A stretch of 64,000 bases of DNA from Shewanella loihica PV-4 (GCF_000016065.1 NC_009092.1:4216001-4280000), one strand, 5' to 3'. Shown: positions 19,678 to 28,486, counted from the first letter of the stretch. The notes: generated from the sequence alone by a model not told the origin. Program-made: numbers and translations.

Positions 19678-20892
19678 ATGAGTTTTATTGAATCCCTGAC
19701 CCTGACACTGGCCCTGATCTACAGCTGCAGCCTGCTCTACTGGAGCGGCAAACGCTGGGGCGCCGTGGTGAGCGCTGCCTCCCTGCTGGGCGCGGCACTG
19801 GTCACCCTCTACTGGCCACTGTTTGTCGCCTTGCTGCTCGCCGCCGGCGTGCTGGCCCTCGCCCACAGATACCAGGGCGATTTCGTCAAAGGCGAGGTGC
19901 GCGCCAACACCCTCAGGGAGGGAATACAACACCTGCTGGCACTCTCCATGTTGCTGGTCGGCATTCAATATGCGGCCAACGCCGTCATGCTCAAGCTGGG
20001 CATCACGCCCTACCTGATGCGGCCCGACGTGGGCGACGCCTTCCTGCCCATCGCCGGCGCCATAGAGCTTAAGGCGATCCTCACCCTAGGAATCTGGGAT
20101 CAGAACCATCCGGCCGCCGCGGTGATGCTCACCGTGGTGATCCTCACGGGTTTGCTGTGTAAGCGCGCCTTCTGCGGCTGGGCCTGCCCCCTGGGACTCG
20201 CCGGCGAATACCTGTATAAACTGAGAAAGCGCTTCATCAAGCGTGAACTGCTGCCACCCGCCTGGCTCGACTGGCCGCTGCGCATGCTCAAATACCTGCT
20301 ACTGGCCGGTCTGCTCTATATCGTGCTCGGCATGCCTTCGGCCAGTATTCCCCACTATCTCGAGGGCAACTACCATAAGATAGCCGACCTTAAGATGGCG
20401 CTCTTCTTCGTCACCCCGGGGCTCATCACCCTGGCATGCTTCGCCGTCATACTGCTGCTGGCCGCCTGGCGCCGCCAGGGCTTCTGCCGTTATATCTGCC
20501 CCTATGGCGCTCTGCTTGGCCTCACCAGCTTCTTGAGTCCGTTTAAGATCCGCCGTAGCACCCAGCACTGCCTCATCGAGACCAAGGGGATGAACTGCGA
20601 CAAGTGTACCCGCGCCTGCCCCGCCAACATCAAGGTGCATCAACAAGGCACGGTACGCTCGGACGAATGCCAGGCCTGCATGCGCTGCGTCTCCGCCTGC
20701 CCTAAGCAGGAGGCGCTGCACTTCAGCACCCGCAACGGCATCAAGCTCTCCGCCCGTGGCCTCACCATCATGCTGTTACTGCTGCTGTTTATGATCCCGC
20801 TGATCGCCTATGTCGGGGGATTCTGGGTCAGCCAAACGCCGACCGAAATTAGGATGTATTTGATACAACATTTGGGGGCCATTGGGCATTAG
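19678..20892 (+). CDS. NapH/YccM-type membrane polyferredoxin
   Basis: A 404-residue inner membrane protein with about eight hydrophobic segments and cytoplasmic iron-sulfur motifs. There are two membrane-proximal CxxxCP motifs (FCGWACPLG, near residue 162, and FCRYICPYG, near 270) followed by a ferredoxin domain with two four-cysteine clusters (CDKCTRACP, near 313, and CQACMRCVSACP, near 332). NapH, NosR and YccM proteins carry electrons between quinol and periplasmic or membrane partners. The partner is not encoded nearby. ATG 19678 is used; a TTG two codons earlier is also in frame. Confidence 0.82.
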   Translation: MSFIESLTLTLALIYSCSLLYWSGKRWGAVVSAASLLGAALVTLYWPLFVALLLAAGVLALAHRYQGDFVKGEVRANTLREGIQHLLALSMLLVGIQYAANAVMLKLGITPYLMRPDVGDAFLPIAGAIELKAILTLGIWDQNHPAAAVMLTVVILTGLLCKRAFCGWACPLGLAGEYLYKLRKRFIKRELLPPAWLDWPLRMLKYLLLAGLLYIVLGMPSASIPHYLEGNYHKIADLKMALFFVTPGLITLACFAVILLLAAWRRQGFCRYICPYGALLGLTSFLSPFKIRRSTQHCLIETKGMNCDKCTRACPANIKVHQQGTVRSDECQACMRCVSACPKQEALHFSTRNGIKLSARGLTIMLLLLLFMIPLIAYVGGFWVSQTPTEIRMYLIQHLGAIGH

Positions 20893-21130
20893 GTCCTTGG
20901 AATAAAGGTGGGGTATTTTTGACTTAGCGTCTGGCATGGTGGTTTACAGGGAAGGCGAAGGTCGTACCTTAATTGCTATCTATTGCCTGCAGTGGGGTTA
21001 AGCGGGACGTATTTGATATTTATAAAGTCAGTTTGAAGGCCTCACCTTCAACGCAACCTATCACCTGCGGTGGGGTTAAGGTCGGCAAACTTGGCGTTTA
21101 TTAACTGTGTTTGAAACCTTACCTTCTCTG

Positions 21131-21271
21131 CAACTTATAGCCTGCGGCTCGCTTTTGTGCAGATATAGCTGCTACACGCCGTAAATCCTTCCATGGAGGC
21201 TCGACGATGGCATCCCTGCCATCGACGTCCGCAGCTACATCTACACCGGGTCATTTCATCTCTTCGATTTG
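21131..21271 (-). repeat. Structured repeat copy 1 (minus orientation)
   Basis: Read on the minus strand it starts with the conserved AAATCGAAGAGA block and ends with a degenerate tail. The outer arms pair: GTGTAGATGTAGCTGC with GCAGCTATATCTGCAC (21231-21246 and 21157-21172). Hairpin 1 has stem CGATGGCA / TGCCATCG with loop GGGA (21205-21224). A second loop motif, CCATGGAAGG, follows. Confidence 0.8.
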
Positions 21272-21349
21272 GCTTTGTTTGTAAGGCTAATGGATTTAGC
21301 TTTTGAGGGATTATTTGTTTATAAAGTGCGTTTGAAGTCTAGCCTTCCT

Positions 21350-21494
21350 TGCCACCTACCACCTGCGGTGGGCTAATGTGCAAACACTATTTTGGCACGC
21401 AGCGAGTCCATCCATGGATGCTCTGCGAAATCATCCATGATTTCGAAGGCCAAAATCGTGTTCGCACAAGGTATCTAACGCCTCTTCGATTTGG
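21350..21494 (-). repeat. Structured repeat copy 2 (minus orientation)
   Basis: Same layout as copy 1 with different stem sequences. The outer arms are GTGCGAACACGATTTTGGC and GCCAAAATAGTGTTTGCAC (21449-21467 and 21378-21396). Hairpin 1 is CGAAATCAT / ATGATTTCG around GG (21426-21445), and hairpin 2 is CATCCATGGATG (21409-21420). The tail carries the CCACCGCAGGTGGTAGG block. Confidence 0.85.
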
Positions 21495-21733
21495 CTGCTT
21501 TTGGTAATCAATTGAGTAAAAAAACATTCCCTAAAGGAGTTTGTTAAGACTGGTACTACAATCACAAGCATTCAGAACAATATGGGTTTTGGTCATAAAA
21601 ATGGGTTTTGCAATACAACAGTAACCCCCACCAAGATAGAGCGAGATTTCGCTTATTTCATAAGAGGGCTAAGACTTTCTCGCATTCTCCAAAGCGAAAG
21701 AAGCCGCCACCCTGAACGGCAACAGGTAACGTT

Positions 21734-21900
21734 TAATCGAAGAGACGTTTAGATAGGGTGTAAGCACGCTTTTGGCTCTCGGCGGCATGGACGCCGCCGT
21801 GAAGCCCACAAGGATGTGCTTGCGGCGGGCCAAAAGAGTGCTTGCACATCCCCCGCCGGGCAGGCGATAGGTTAACCATGCGGCCATGGTGTTAAATCGT
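21734..21900 (+). repeat. Structured repeat copy 3 (plus orientation)
   Basis: Begins with TAATCGAAGAGACGTT. The outer arms are GTGTAAGCACGCTTTTGGC (21758-21776) and GCCAAAAGAGTGCTTGCAC (21829-21847). Hairpin 1 is CGGCGGC / GCCGCCG around ATGGAC (21780-21799), and hairpin 2 is CACA / TGTG around AGGA (21807-21818). The tail reads GCCGGGCAGGCGATAGG and ends near a short palindromic GGCCATGG segment. This copy is an uninterrupted counterpart of the copy split by the insertion sequence. Confidence 0.88.
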
Positions 21901-21976
21901 TCCGCTAAATAACCGTCTCAACCACAAACTACAATATAAAATATTGAAATATGGCCATTTCTAGTGGCCAACCCCC

Positions 21977-22753
21977 TCAGTATTTTGGCTGCAAATACTG
22001 CAGCGGCGTGCTGCCTGTGTGTTGCTTGAAGAAGGCGATAAAGGCGCTGTCGCTAGAGAAGGCCAAACGGTAGGCGACGTCGTTCACCTGATAGCCGCTG
22101 GCGAGCAGGGCGATCGCCTGTTGCAGCCGCCACTGCTGACGCCAGTTTTGATAGGGCATTCCCGTCTGCCTGGTGAAGATGCGGCTGATGGTCTTACTGC
22201 TGGCACCCAGTTGCTGCCCTAGCTGCTTGAGGGGCGGAACATCCCATGGCGCACGCTGAAGCTCGGCGAGCCAGGTTTGCAGGCGTCTGTCGCTTGGCAT
22301 AGGCAACACCAGATGACTCTCCTTAGCCTGGGAAAGCTCCTCGAAGAACAGCTGATAGGTATTCACCATAGCCATCGCCGATTTGTCCCAAGGCCAGAAG
22401 GCCATACGCTCCACCAGCGCTTGCAACAGGGGGGTCACTTCGAGGATCTGAATGCGATTGGCAATGCTCCCCGTCAACTGCGGCGCAAAGTAGAGGGAGC
22501 GGTAATCTACCACCCGATTCATCACCACGCTGTGACGGCACGCCGGCGGGATCCAGGCGGCACGGGTGGGCGGCAACACACAGTGTAATCCGTCCAGTGT
22601 GATGGTCATGCAACCCTGAGGGGCATAGAGCAGCTGCGCCTTGGCATGACTGTGCATGCCCGAATCGTGTTGTCCCAGGCGGGCGGCGATCCCCACCACC
22701 TCGGTCTCTATGGCATCGGGATCAAATTTACAGGACTCGTCGATAAACGCCAT
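21977..22753 (-). CDS. AraC-family transcriptional regulator with cupin sensor domain
   Basis: A 258-residue regulator. The N-terminal part (about 25-120) is a cupin-like sensor (HSHAKAQLLYAPQGCMTI, PPTRAAWIPP) and the C-terminal part (about 158-255) holds two helix-turn-helix motifs with the AraC signature ending VNDVAYRLAFSSDSAFIAFFK. It is divergent from the adjacent MFS exporter gene with about 100 bases between starts. AraC regulators of this architecture often control the neighbouring exporter; the ligand is unknown. Confidence 0.85.
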   Translation of the reverse strand: MAFIDESCKFDPDAIETEVVGIAARLGQHDSGMHSHAKAQLLYAPQGCMTITLDGLHCVLPPTRAAWIPPACRHSVVMNRVVDYRSLYFAPQLTGSIANRIQILEVTPLLQALVERMAFWPWDKSAMAMVNTYQLFFEELSQAKESHLVLPMPSDRRLQTWLAELQRAPWDVPPLKQLGQQLGASSKTISRIFTRQTGMPYQNWRQQWRLQQAIALLASGYQVNDVAYRLAFSSDSAFIAFFKQHTGSTPLQYLQPKY

Positions 22754-22852
22754 CTGTCCTCATTTCAACATTTATTGTCTTAATCATATTATTAGGACTA
22801 TAGCAGAGGCCGTTAGACTGCACATCCTTTCGATGACGATGAGCCTAGCACC

Positions 22853-23992
22853 ATGAAAACTACTCCCTCGATCCCCTTGATGGTGATCCTGATGATGTTT
22901 CCCCAGATAGTGGAAACCCTCTACAGCCCTGCACTGCCCCACATTGCCGCGGGCTTTGACGTGCCATTGGCCCTGGCGGGCCAGACGCTATCCATCTATT
23001 TCCTGGCCTTCGCCTTCGGCGTGGTGTGCTGGGGAATTCTATGCGACCACCTGGGCAGGCGCCGCACCATGCTGTTGGGGCTGGGGCTCTATGGCATCGC
23101 GGCCTTTGCCGCCCTATGGGCGCCCAGTTTCCAATGGCTGCTGGCGATGCGCGCCCTCAGTGCCTTCGGCGCCGCCGTGGGTTCTGTGGTCACCCAGACC
23201 ATGTTGAGAGACAGCTTCGACGGCACTGCTCTGGCCAAGGTGTTCGCCTATATGGGCATGGGAATCGCCATCAGCCCCGTCGTCGGTATGCTCTCTGGCG
23301 GATTACTAACAAGCCTAGGCGGCTACCCCGCAGTATTCTTCACCCTATCTCTGATGGCAGTGTTACTCTACGCCGTCTGTCTGCTGCGCCTGCCCGAGAC
23401 GCGCCCGGCCACCATGCAGCCTCTTCCTCTTTGGGCGCTCGCCAAGCGCCTGGCGACAGATGGCAATATTTGGCACAACGCCTTGCTGGTCGCGGGTTTC
23501 AATGTGTTGCTGTTTAGCTACTACCTACAGGGTCCCTTTGTATTTCAACGTCTGGGATTGAGCACACAGGCCTTTGGCTATAGTGGCATCGCACTGGCAA
23601 TCGGCACTCTGGTCGGCAGCGCGATCAACAAAACGTTACTGCAGCGGGGGGCTTCGCAGCCTCGTTTGCTAAGGCTAGCCAGCCTGCTGGCCTTAGTCGG
23701 CGCTGTTGGGGTGTATCTTAGCGAGACCCATCTTGGCTTCCTGCTACCCATGGTATTGATCGTCGCCGCCTTTGGCATCGCCATTCCCAACATTCTCAGC
23801 CAAGCCCTAGTGGAGTATCGCGACCAGGCCGGGGCGGCCGGCGCCCTGTTCGGCCTACTCTATTACTTGCTTATCGCCCTGGGACTGGCCATGGTTAGCC
23901 TGGCCGAGCAGCTGGGCGGGCCGCTACTCATCACCAGCCTGCTGCTCAGTCTGGCGATAGGAAGAAAACAGTTTGTAGAAATGGTGCGCTGA
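22853..23992 (+). CDS. MFS multidrug exporter, Bcr/CflA-like
   Basis: A 379-residue, twelve-segment transporter of the major facilitator superfamily. The loop 2-3 motif GILCDHLGRRRTMLLG (about 61-76) is the standard MFS signature for drug:proton antiporters, and the start SPALPHIAAGFDV fits the Bcr/CflA group. The substrate is unknown. It is probably controlled by the divergent AraC-type regulator. The gene ends inside a repeat-rich zone. Confidence 0.85.
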   Translation: MKTTPSIPLMVILMMFPQIVETLYSPALPHIAAGFDVPLALAGQTLSIYFLAFAFGVVCWGILCDHLGRRRTMLLGLGLYGIAAFAALWAPSFQWLLAMRALSAFGAAVGSVVTQTMLRDSFDGTALAKVFAYMGMGIAISPVVGMLSGGLLTSLGGYPAVFFTLSLMAVLLYAVCLLRLPETRPATMQPLPLWALAKRLATDGNIWHNALLVAGFNVLLFSYYLQGPFVFQRLGLSTQAFGYSGIALAIGTLVGSAINKTLLQRGASQPRLLRLASLLALVGAVGVYLSETHLGFLLPMVLIVAAFGIAIPNILSQALVEYRDQAGAAGALFGLLYYLLIALGLAMVSLAEQLGGPLLITSLLLSLAIGRKQFVEMVR

Positions 23993-23994
23993 GC

Positions 23995-24110
23995 ACTAAG
24001 CTATGCTTCACTCACCGTGCCAAATGAGTGTTTGCACTTGGGCCTGCCGCAGGCATTAGATTGGCCACCAAGCCTTGCTGTCAAATCACTTGGCCAAACA
24101 AGCTTATCAG
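23995..24110 (+). repeat. Right-end fragment of the structured repeat family
   Basis: It contains a right outer arm (GCCAAATGAGTGTTTGCAC, 24019-24037) and the conserved tail with GCCTGCCGCAGGCATTAG and ACCAAGCC, but no matching left arm, which would lie inside the MFS coding region. It is a truncated copy directly after the MFS stop codon. Confidence 0.65.
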
Positions 24111-24162
24111 CCAGAAGCTCAATAGCTAAAGTTCATCACTTCGAACGGCAACAGGTAACGTT

Positions 24163-24455
24163 TAATCGAAGAGACTTATAGATGCGGGTGTAAACACGCT
24201 TTTGGCTCTTGGCGGCATGACCAAAAATGTTCCCTACATTTATTGGCATTCCCTACATCCATGTAGGTCAGTACCGCCGTGAAGCCCACAAGGATGTGCT
24301 CAAACAACATCCCTGTTTAACAGCCAGTTCGGCATCCATGCCTCTCGTTCGTGAGCTAGAAGCTGCGCTTCACTCACCGTGTCACAAATGTGTTTGCACT
24401 TGGGCCTGCCGCAGCCAATAGATTGACCACCAAGCCATGGTGTCAAATAACTCGG
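24163..24455 (+). repeat. Structured repeat copy 4, expanded
   Basis: Begins with TTAATCGAAGAGAC. The left arm GTGTAAACAC (24188-24197) pairs with GTGTTTGCAC (24390-24399). Hairpin 1 (GGCGGCATG...CCGCC) has gained about 55 bases that contain two TTCCCTACAT units and a CCATG(T)AGG segment. A further unmatched segment of about 80 bases follows the second loop motif ACAAGGATGTG. Compared with copy 3 it looks like the same element with inserted sequence. Confidence 0.65.
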
Positions 24456-24525
24456 CTAAACAAGCCGTATTAGCCAGAAACTCAATAGCGAAAGCCCAAC
24501 ATCATGCATGTTTACAGTTAACGCT

Positions 24526-24610
24526 TAATCGAAGAGACGTTTAGATACGGGTGTAAGCACGCTTTTGGCTCTCGGCGGCATGGACGCCGCCGTGAAGCCC
24601 ACATGGATGA
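24526..24610 (+). repeat. Structured repeat copy 5, left part, interrupted by the insertion sequence
   Basis: Matches copy 3 almost base for base from AATCGAAGAGACGT through the left arm GTGTAAGCACGCTTTTGGC (24551-24569), hairpin 1 and into the second loop (CACATGGATG), where the insertion sequence begins. The right part resumes at about 25948. Confidence 0.85.
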
Positions 24611-24693
24611 TGAGATGGACACCTCTTGTGAAGTCGGCGTCAAAAGCGCCATATTGAATTTACAAGGTTCAATGTCAACAAAAGGTGTCCACT

Positions 24694-25707
24694 ATGAAAG
24701 TTACTCTAATTGGTATCGATTTGGCAAAAAATGTTCTTCAGGTTTGCGGTGTCAATCAAGTCGGTAAAACGCTCTTTAATCGCACCGTTAAACGCACTCA
24801 ACTGTTGAAAACGCTCGTTCAGTATCCAGATGCAGTGATTGCCATGGAAGCCTGTAGTGGCTCAAATTATTGGGGCCGAGAGCTGTTGTCGCGTGGATTT
24901 GAGGTAAAACTTATCCCACCACAGCATGTGAAGCCCTTCGTGAAAGGCAATAAAAATGACCGCAATGATGCCTTTGCAATCTGTGAGGCTGCGATGCGCC
25001 CCAACATTATCTTCGTTAAGCCAAGAACCTTAGCGCAGGTCGATATCATTATTTCCCATCGAATTCGCGAGCGTCGTATTCGTGTCAGAACCGCGTTGAC
25101 CAATCAAATACGTGGATTGTTGAGTGAATACGGCATTGTTATTCCCAAAGGCCGCGACCCGCTCAACCTTGCTCTACCTGAGTTACTCGAAGATGCCGAT
25201 AACTCACTAACCACCACCGCCCGCAGGTATATCAGAGAGTTACTTGATGAGCTATATGCCATCAATGCTTCGATTAAAGCACTGGAAAAAGAGATTCGAC
25301 TACAGGCAAGAAATCATGAAGATACCAAGCGGTTAACCGCCATACGAGGTGTCGCTGAAATTATTGCTACGGCGTCGGTATCGTTCGCTGGTGATGGTTC
25401 TGGGTATCAAAATGGGCGACATTTCTCGGCAAATTTGGGGCTGGTACCGAAAGAATTCTCAAGTGGTGGAAAACAGAAATTAGGAGCTATCACCAAGCGG
25501 GGAAACAGCTATCTAAGACGACAGCTGATTCAAGGTGCTTGGTCTGTCATACGCTATGCAAAGAATAATGACGACAGGTTATCTGTCTGGGCAAGAAAGG
25601 TCATTGAACGAAGAGGCAAACAGAAAGCGGCGGTAGCTGTGGCCAACAAACTCGCCAGGATAATTTGGGCGATGCTTTACTACAAAACGGAGTACAGACC
25701 TAGCTAA
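24694..25707 (+). CDS. IS110/IS1111-family DEDD transposase
   Basis: A 337-residue recombinase. The N-terminal RuvC-like DEDD domain shows Asp9 (GIDLAKN), Glu52 (MEACSGS), and Asp89/Asp92 (KNDRNDA). The C-terminal domain contains GLVPKEFSSGGKQKLGAITKRGN (about 246-268), the segment that carries the catalytic serine in this family. The ATG at 24694 has AAAGG upstream; a GTG three codons earlier is also in frame. The gene is intact, so the element may be active. Codon use is more AT-rich than that of flanking genes. Confidence 0.93.
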   Translation: MKVTLIGIDLAKNVLQVCGVNQVGKTLFNRTVKRTQLLKTLVQYPDAVIAMEACSGSNYWGRELLSRGFEVKLIPPQHVKPFVKGNKNDRNDAFAICEAAMRPNIIFVKPRTLAQVDIIISHRIRERRIRVRTALTNQIRGLLSEYGIVIPKGRDPLNLALPELLEDADNSLTTTARRYIRELLDELYAINASIKALEKEIRLQARNHEDTKRLTAIRGVAEIIATASVSFAGDGSGYQNGRHFSANLGLVPKEFSSGGKQKLGAITKRGNSYLRRQLIQGAWSVIRYAKNNDDRLSVWARKVIERRGKQKAAVAVANKLARIIWAMLYYKTEYRPS

Positions 25708-25935
25708 ACAACAAGAACAATTACATACCCTAAAAACCGAACACAATTAATGAAGTAACAGGTAATACCGGCCTTCGTAAATGCTGAGAGAGCACAAGGT
25801 GTTGTAACACCGAACGGACGATAAGCAGCGAAGGCGCGGTTCTCATTAAGGCCAGAGCACAATGATGCTCACAAACAGGTCGGATATACGTACGCAGTAT
25901 TACTTTCTGTTACTCACAAAATGTTTGATCTATCC
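25708..25935 (+). ncRNA. Candidate bridge/seek RNA region of the IS1111 element
   Basis: This is the noncoding 3' end of the element, where IS1111-group elements are reported to encode their guide RNA. By eye it folds: ACCG-GCCTTCG (25767-25777) pairs with CGAAGGC-G-CGGT (25829-25840, one bulge), enclosing a hairpin GGTGT / ACACC with loop TGTA (25798-25811). A second hairpin is GAGCA / TGCTC with loop CAATGA (25855-25870). CACAAGG at 25793-25799 matches seven bases of the target repeat loop (cacaaggatg), which is suggestive but short. Transcription is not shown. Confidence 0.5.
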
Positions 25936-25947
25936 GAGGTGTCCATA

Positions 25948-26060
25948 TATGTGCTTGTGGTGTGCCAAAAGAGTGCTTGCACATCCCTCGCCGGGCAGGC
26001 GATAGGTTAACCATGCGGCCATGGTGTCAAATAACTCTGCCAAACAAGCGTATCAGCCAG
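25948..26060 (+). repeat. Structured repeat copy 5, right part
   Basis: Continues the interrupted repeat: GTGCTTGTGGTGTGCC, right arm GCCAAAAGAGTGCTTGCAC (25964-25982), the GCCGGGCAGGCGATAGG tail and the GGCCATGGTGTCAAATAA end, matching copy 3. Confidence 0.85.
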
Positions 26061-26074
26061 AAGCTCAATAGCTA

Positions 26075-26160
26075 AAACCCTGCACATTGACCGCCGAGCA
26101 GGCGATAGATAAACCACCAAGCCATGGTGTCAAATAACTCAGCTAAATACCTATATCATC
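26075..26160 (+). repeat. Additional tail fragment of the structured repeat
   Basis: A second copy of the tail: CTGCACATTGACCGCCGAGCAGGCGATAGATAAACC followed by the CATGGTGTCAAATAACT end (each shown here only in part). It has no outer arms. Such tails in tandem suggest several degraded elements in a row. Confidence 0.55.
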
Positions 26161-26224
26161 TACGCCCCCTAAGGAATCCACCTAGAAGCCAGGACTGAAT
26201 ATCTGGCCAGCTAACGCCAGATAC

Positions 26225-26258
26225 AAAAAACCCCGGCCATCTGCATGGTCGGGGCTTT
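26225..26258 (-). terminator. Rho-independent terminator of typA
   Basis: On the minus strand GCCCCGACCAT / ATGGCCGGGGT forms a stem with loop GCAG and is followed by a T run. Confidence 0.88.
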
Positions 26259-26294
26259 GGGCTAATCGACTGCACCTAAAAGGTGCGGGTCAGA

Positions 26295-28118
26295 TTAAGC
26301 GTCTTTCGAGGCGCGGCTGGCACGCTTACGATCGTTTTCGGTCAGGTGACGCTTACGCACGCGGATGCTCTGCGGAGTCACTTCTACCAATTCGTCGTCA
26401 TCGATAAACTCGAGCGCCTGCTCTAGGGTCATCTGGATGTGCGGTGTCAGTACCTGAGCTTCGTCGGTACCAGAGGCACGCATGTTGGTCAGCTGCTTAC
26501 CCTTCAGACAGTTAACTGTCAGGTCGTTGGCACGAGAGTGGATACCCACTACCTGGCCTTCATAAACTTCTGCCGCGTGACCGATCATCAGACGACCACG
26601 GTCTTGCAGACCGAACAGGGCGAAGGTCAGTGCCTTACCGGTAGCGTTAGAGATCAACACACCGTTCTGACGTTGACCGATATCGCCACCCTTCACTGGA
26701 CCATAATGGTCGAATGAGTGGTAGATAAGACCTGTACCAGAAGTGGCTGTCATAAACTCGGTTTGGAAACCGATCAGGCCACGGCTAGGAATGATGAAGT
26801 CGATACGCACACGGCCTTTACCGTCTGGCTGCATGTCGCGCATGTCCGCCTTACGGGTACCTAGCTTCTCGATCACCGCACCTTGGTGCTCTTCTTCAAC
26901 GTCAACGGTCAGCGTCTCGTATGGCTCGCACTTCTCGCCGTCGATCTCTTTAACGATAACTTCAGGACGCGATACGGCCAGCTCGTAGCCTTCACGACGC
27001 ATGTTTTCGATAAGGATAGACAGGTGAAGTTCACCACGGCCCGATACGCGGAAACGGTCTGGGCTGTCTGTCTCTTCGACGCGCAGTGCCACGTTGTGTA
27101 CCAGTTCCTGTTGCAGACGCTCAAGGATGTTACGTGAAGTCACGTACTTACCTTCTTTACCAGCGAATGGCGAGGTGTTTACCTGGAAGGTCATGGTCAA
27201 TGTTGGCTCGTCAACAGACAGAGGTGGCAAGGCTTCGGCGTTGCCCACGGCACATACAGTGTCAGAGATCTTCAGCTCGCCAAGACCTGTGATCGCTACG
27301 ATGTCGCCGGCATTAGCTTCAGCCACTTCGTGACGGTCCAGACCCATGTAACCAAGTACCTGGCCGATCTTACCGTTACGTGTGGTGCCGTCAGCGCCCA
27401 CTACGGTAACCTGCTGGTTTACCTTAACGCTGCCGCGCTTGATACGGCCAACGCCGATAACGCCCACGTATGAGTTGTAGTCCAGCTGAGAGATCTGCAT
27501 CTGGAAGGCACCTTCGGCATCGGCGTCAGGTGAAGATACTTTCTCGACGATGGTCTCGAACAGTGGCGTCATGTCTGCGCCAGTCTCTTCAGGATCCAGA
27601 GTCGCGAAACCGTTCAGTGCAGACGCATAAACGATTGGGAAGTCCAGCTGCTCGTCGGTAGCACCCAGGTTGTCGAACAGGTCGAATACTTGATCGATAA
27701 CCCAATCAGGGCGCGCACCCGGACGGTCGATCTTGTTGATCACTACGATAGGCTTAAGGCCTTGAGCGAAGGCTTTCTTAGTCACGAAACGTGTCTGTGG
27801 CATTGGACCATCGACCGCATCAACTAGCAGTAGCACACAGTCAACCATAGAAAGTACACGTTCTACCTCGCCACCGAAATCGGCGTGGCCAGGGGTATCA
27901 ACGATGTTGATACGGTAATCGTTCCACTTGATGGCAGTATTCTTCGCCAGAATCGTGATTCCACGTTCCTTTTCAAGATCGTTGGAATCCATCACCCGCT
28001 CAGCGGCCTCTCCTCGAGTCTCAAGGGTTCCAGACTGTGCCAGCAGCTTATCAACCAGGGTCGTTTTACCATGGTCAACGTGTGCAATAATGGCGATGTT
28101 ACGTAAATTCTCTAACAC
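26295..28118 (-). CDS. typA: Ribosome-associated translational GTPase TypA/BipA
   Basis: A 607-residue GTPase of the elongation factor family that binds ribosomes and supports growth at low temperature and under stress. The G1 motif AHVDHGKT lies near residue 11, [12 protein letters not shown] near 71 and NKID near 126; the EF-G-like and TypA-specific C-terminal domains follow. The GTG at 28118 is chosen because AGAGG lies 7 bases upstream and it gives [10 protein letters not shown] and the family length of about 607; an ATG at 28136 would add six residues. Divergent from glnA, as in E. coli. Confidence 0.95.
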   Translation of the reverse strand: MLENLRNIAIIAHVDHGKTTLVDKLLAQSGTLETRGEAAERVMDSNDLEKERGITILAKNTAIKWNDYRINIVDTPGHADFGGEVERVLSMVDCVLLLVDAVDGPMPQTRFVTKKAFAQGLKPIVVINKIDRPGARPDWVIDQVFDLFDNLGATDEQLDFPIVYASALNGFATLDPEETGADMTPLFETIVEKVSSPDADAEGAFQMQISQLDYNSYVGVIGVGRIKRGSVKVNQQVTVVGADGTTRNGKIGQVLGYMGLDRHEVAEANAGDIVAITGLGELKISDTVCAVGNAEALPPLSVDEPTLTMTFQVNTSPFAGKEGKYVTSRNILERLQQELVHNVALRVEETDSPDRFRVSGRGELHLSILIENMRREGYELAVSRPEVIVKEIDGEKCEPYETLTVDVEEEHQGAVIEKLGTRKADMRDMQPDGKGRVRIDFIIPSRGLIGFQTEFMTATSGTGLIYHSFDHYGPVKGGDIGQRQNGVLISNATGKALTFALFGLQDRGRLMIGHAAEVYEGQVVGIHSRANDLTVNCLKGKQLTNMRASGTDEAQVLTPHIQMTLEQALEFIDDDELVEVTPQSIRVRKRHLTENDRKRASRASKDA

Positions 28119-28265
28119 GGATAAACCTCTTACCATCGAAAAAATAGGGTATTGATAACAGCCCTAATAATAGCTGTTGCAATAAAAAACGTGCCATTCT
28201 ACTCTAGCGAGGGGCTCTCGCACAGGATTATTTTTTAGTCAGCTATGAATAGTCATGTTTATATT

Positions 28266-28327
28266 GGTGCGCACCATATTGGTGAACGCACCATCAAGAG
28301 GCATCTATTGCACCTTTATGGTGCAAT
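28266..28327. promoter_or_regulatory. NtrC (GlnG) binding sites upstream of glnA
   Basis: Two sites fit the NtrC consensus GCACC-N5-GGTGC. Site 1 is GCACC-ATATT-GGTGA (28271-28285, one mismatch). Site 2 is GCACC-TTTAT-GGTGC (28310-28324), extended to a perfect ATTGCACC / GGTGCAAT dyad. They lie about 70-120 bases before a sigma-54 promoter, a normal enhancer distance. Confidence 0.85.
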
Positions 28328-28388
28328 AACGAGATTCCCGCCACCTACCTTCTTTATTGTTCCCATAAAAATCAATACGTTAAACTTT

Positions 28389-28404
28389 TGGCACGAGTCT
28401 AGCT
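28389..28404 (+). promoter_or_regulatory. Sigma-54 promoter of glnA
   Basis: TGGCAC-GAGTC-TAGCT fits the -24/-12 consensus TGGCAC-N5-TTGCW with one mismatch (T to A in the -12 part). It is 83 bases before the glnA ATG and downstream of two NtrC sites. Confidence 0.75.
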
Positions 28405-28486
28405 TTACTCATGCCAGAACCGCGTTGGTCGCAACGCTGAATGATATAAGAAGGGCATCCCCTCTACTCTACTCGGAGACTTTAGA

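Larger units (their letters stand above)
20893..21976. other. 1.1-kb intergenic zone made mostly of repeat elements
   Basis: There is no credible gene here. It holds tail fragments of a dispersed repeat family (copies of the CCTGC(A/G)GTGGGGTTAAG segment near 20983 and 21065) and three full elements, annotated separately, two on the minus and one on the plus strand. Some short segments near 21580-21640 are AT-rich and unassigned. Confidence 0.7.
24611..25947 (+). mobile_element. IS110-family insertion sequence, IS1111 group
   Basis: An element of about 1.34 kb containing one transposase gene. Subterminal 11-bp inverted repeats are present: ATGGACACCTC (24615-24625) and GAGGTGTCCAT (25936-25946). 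Subterminal rather than terminal repeats are the mark of the IS1111 group. Ends were set by comparing the split repeat with the intact copy at 21734-21900; a shared ATG/TG at the junction leaves an uncertainty of about three bases. A 25708-25935 noncoding end follows the transposase gene. Confidence 0.88.

Noticed and set aside
24685..24693. GTG start for the transposase
   Set aside because: The ATG at 24694 has a better ribosome binding site distance and gives the usual family N-terminus.
21131..26160. CRISPR array
   Set aside because: Repeats are long, irregularly spaced, in both orientations and with variable stems; there are no uniform spacers and no cas genes.
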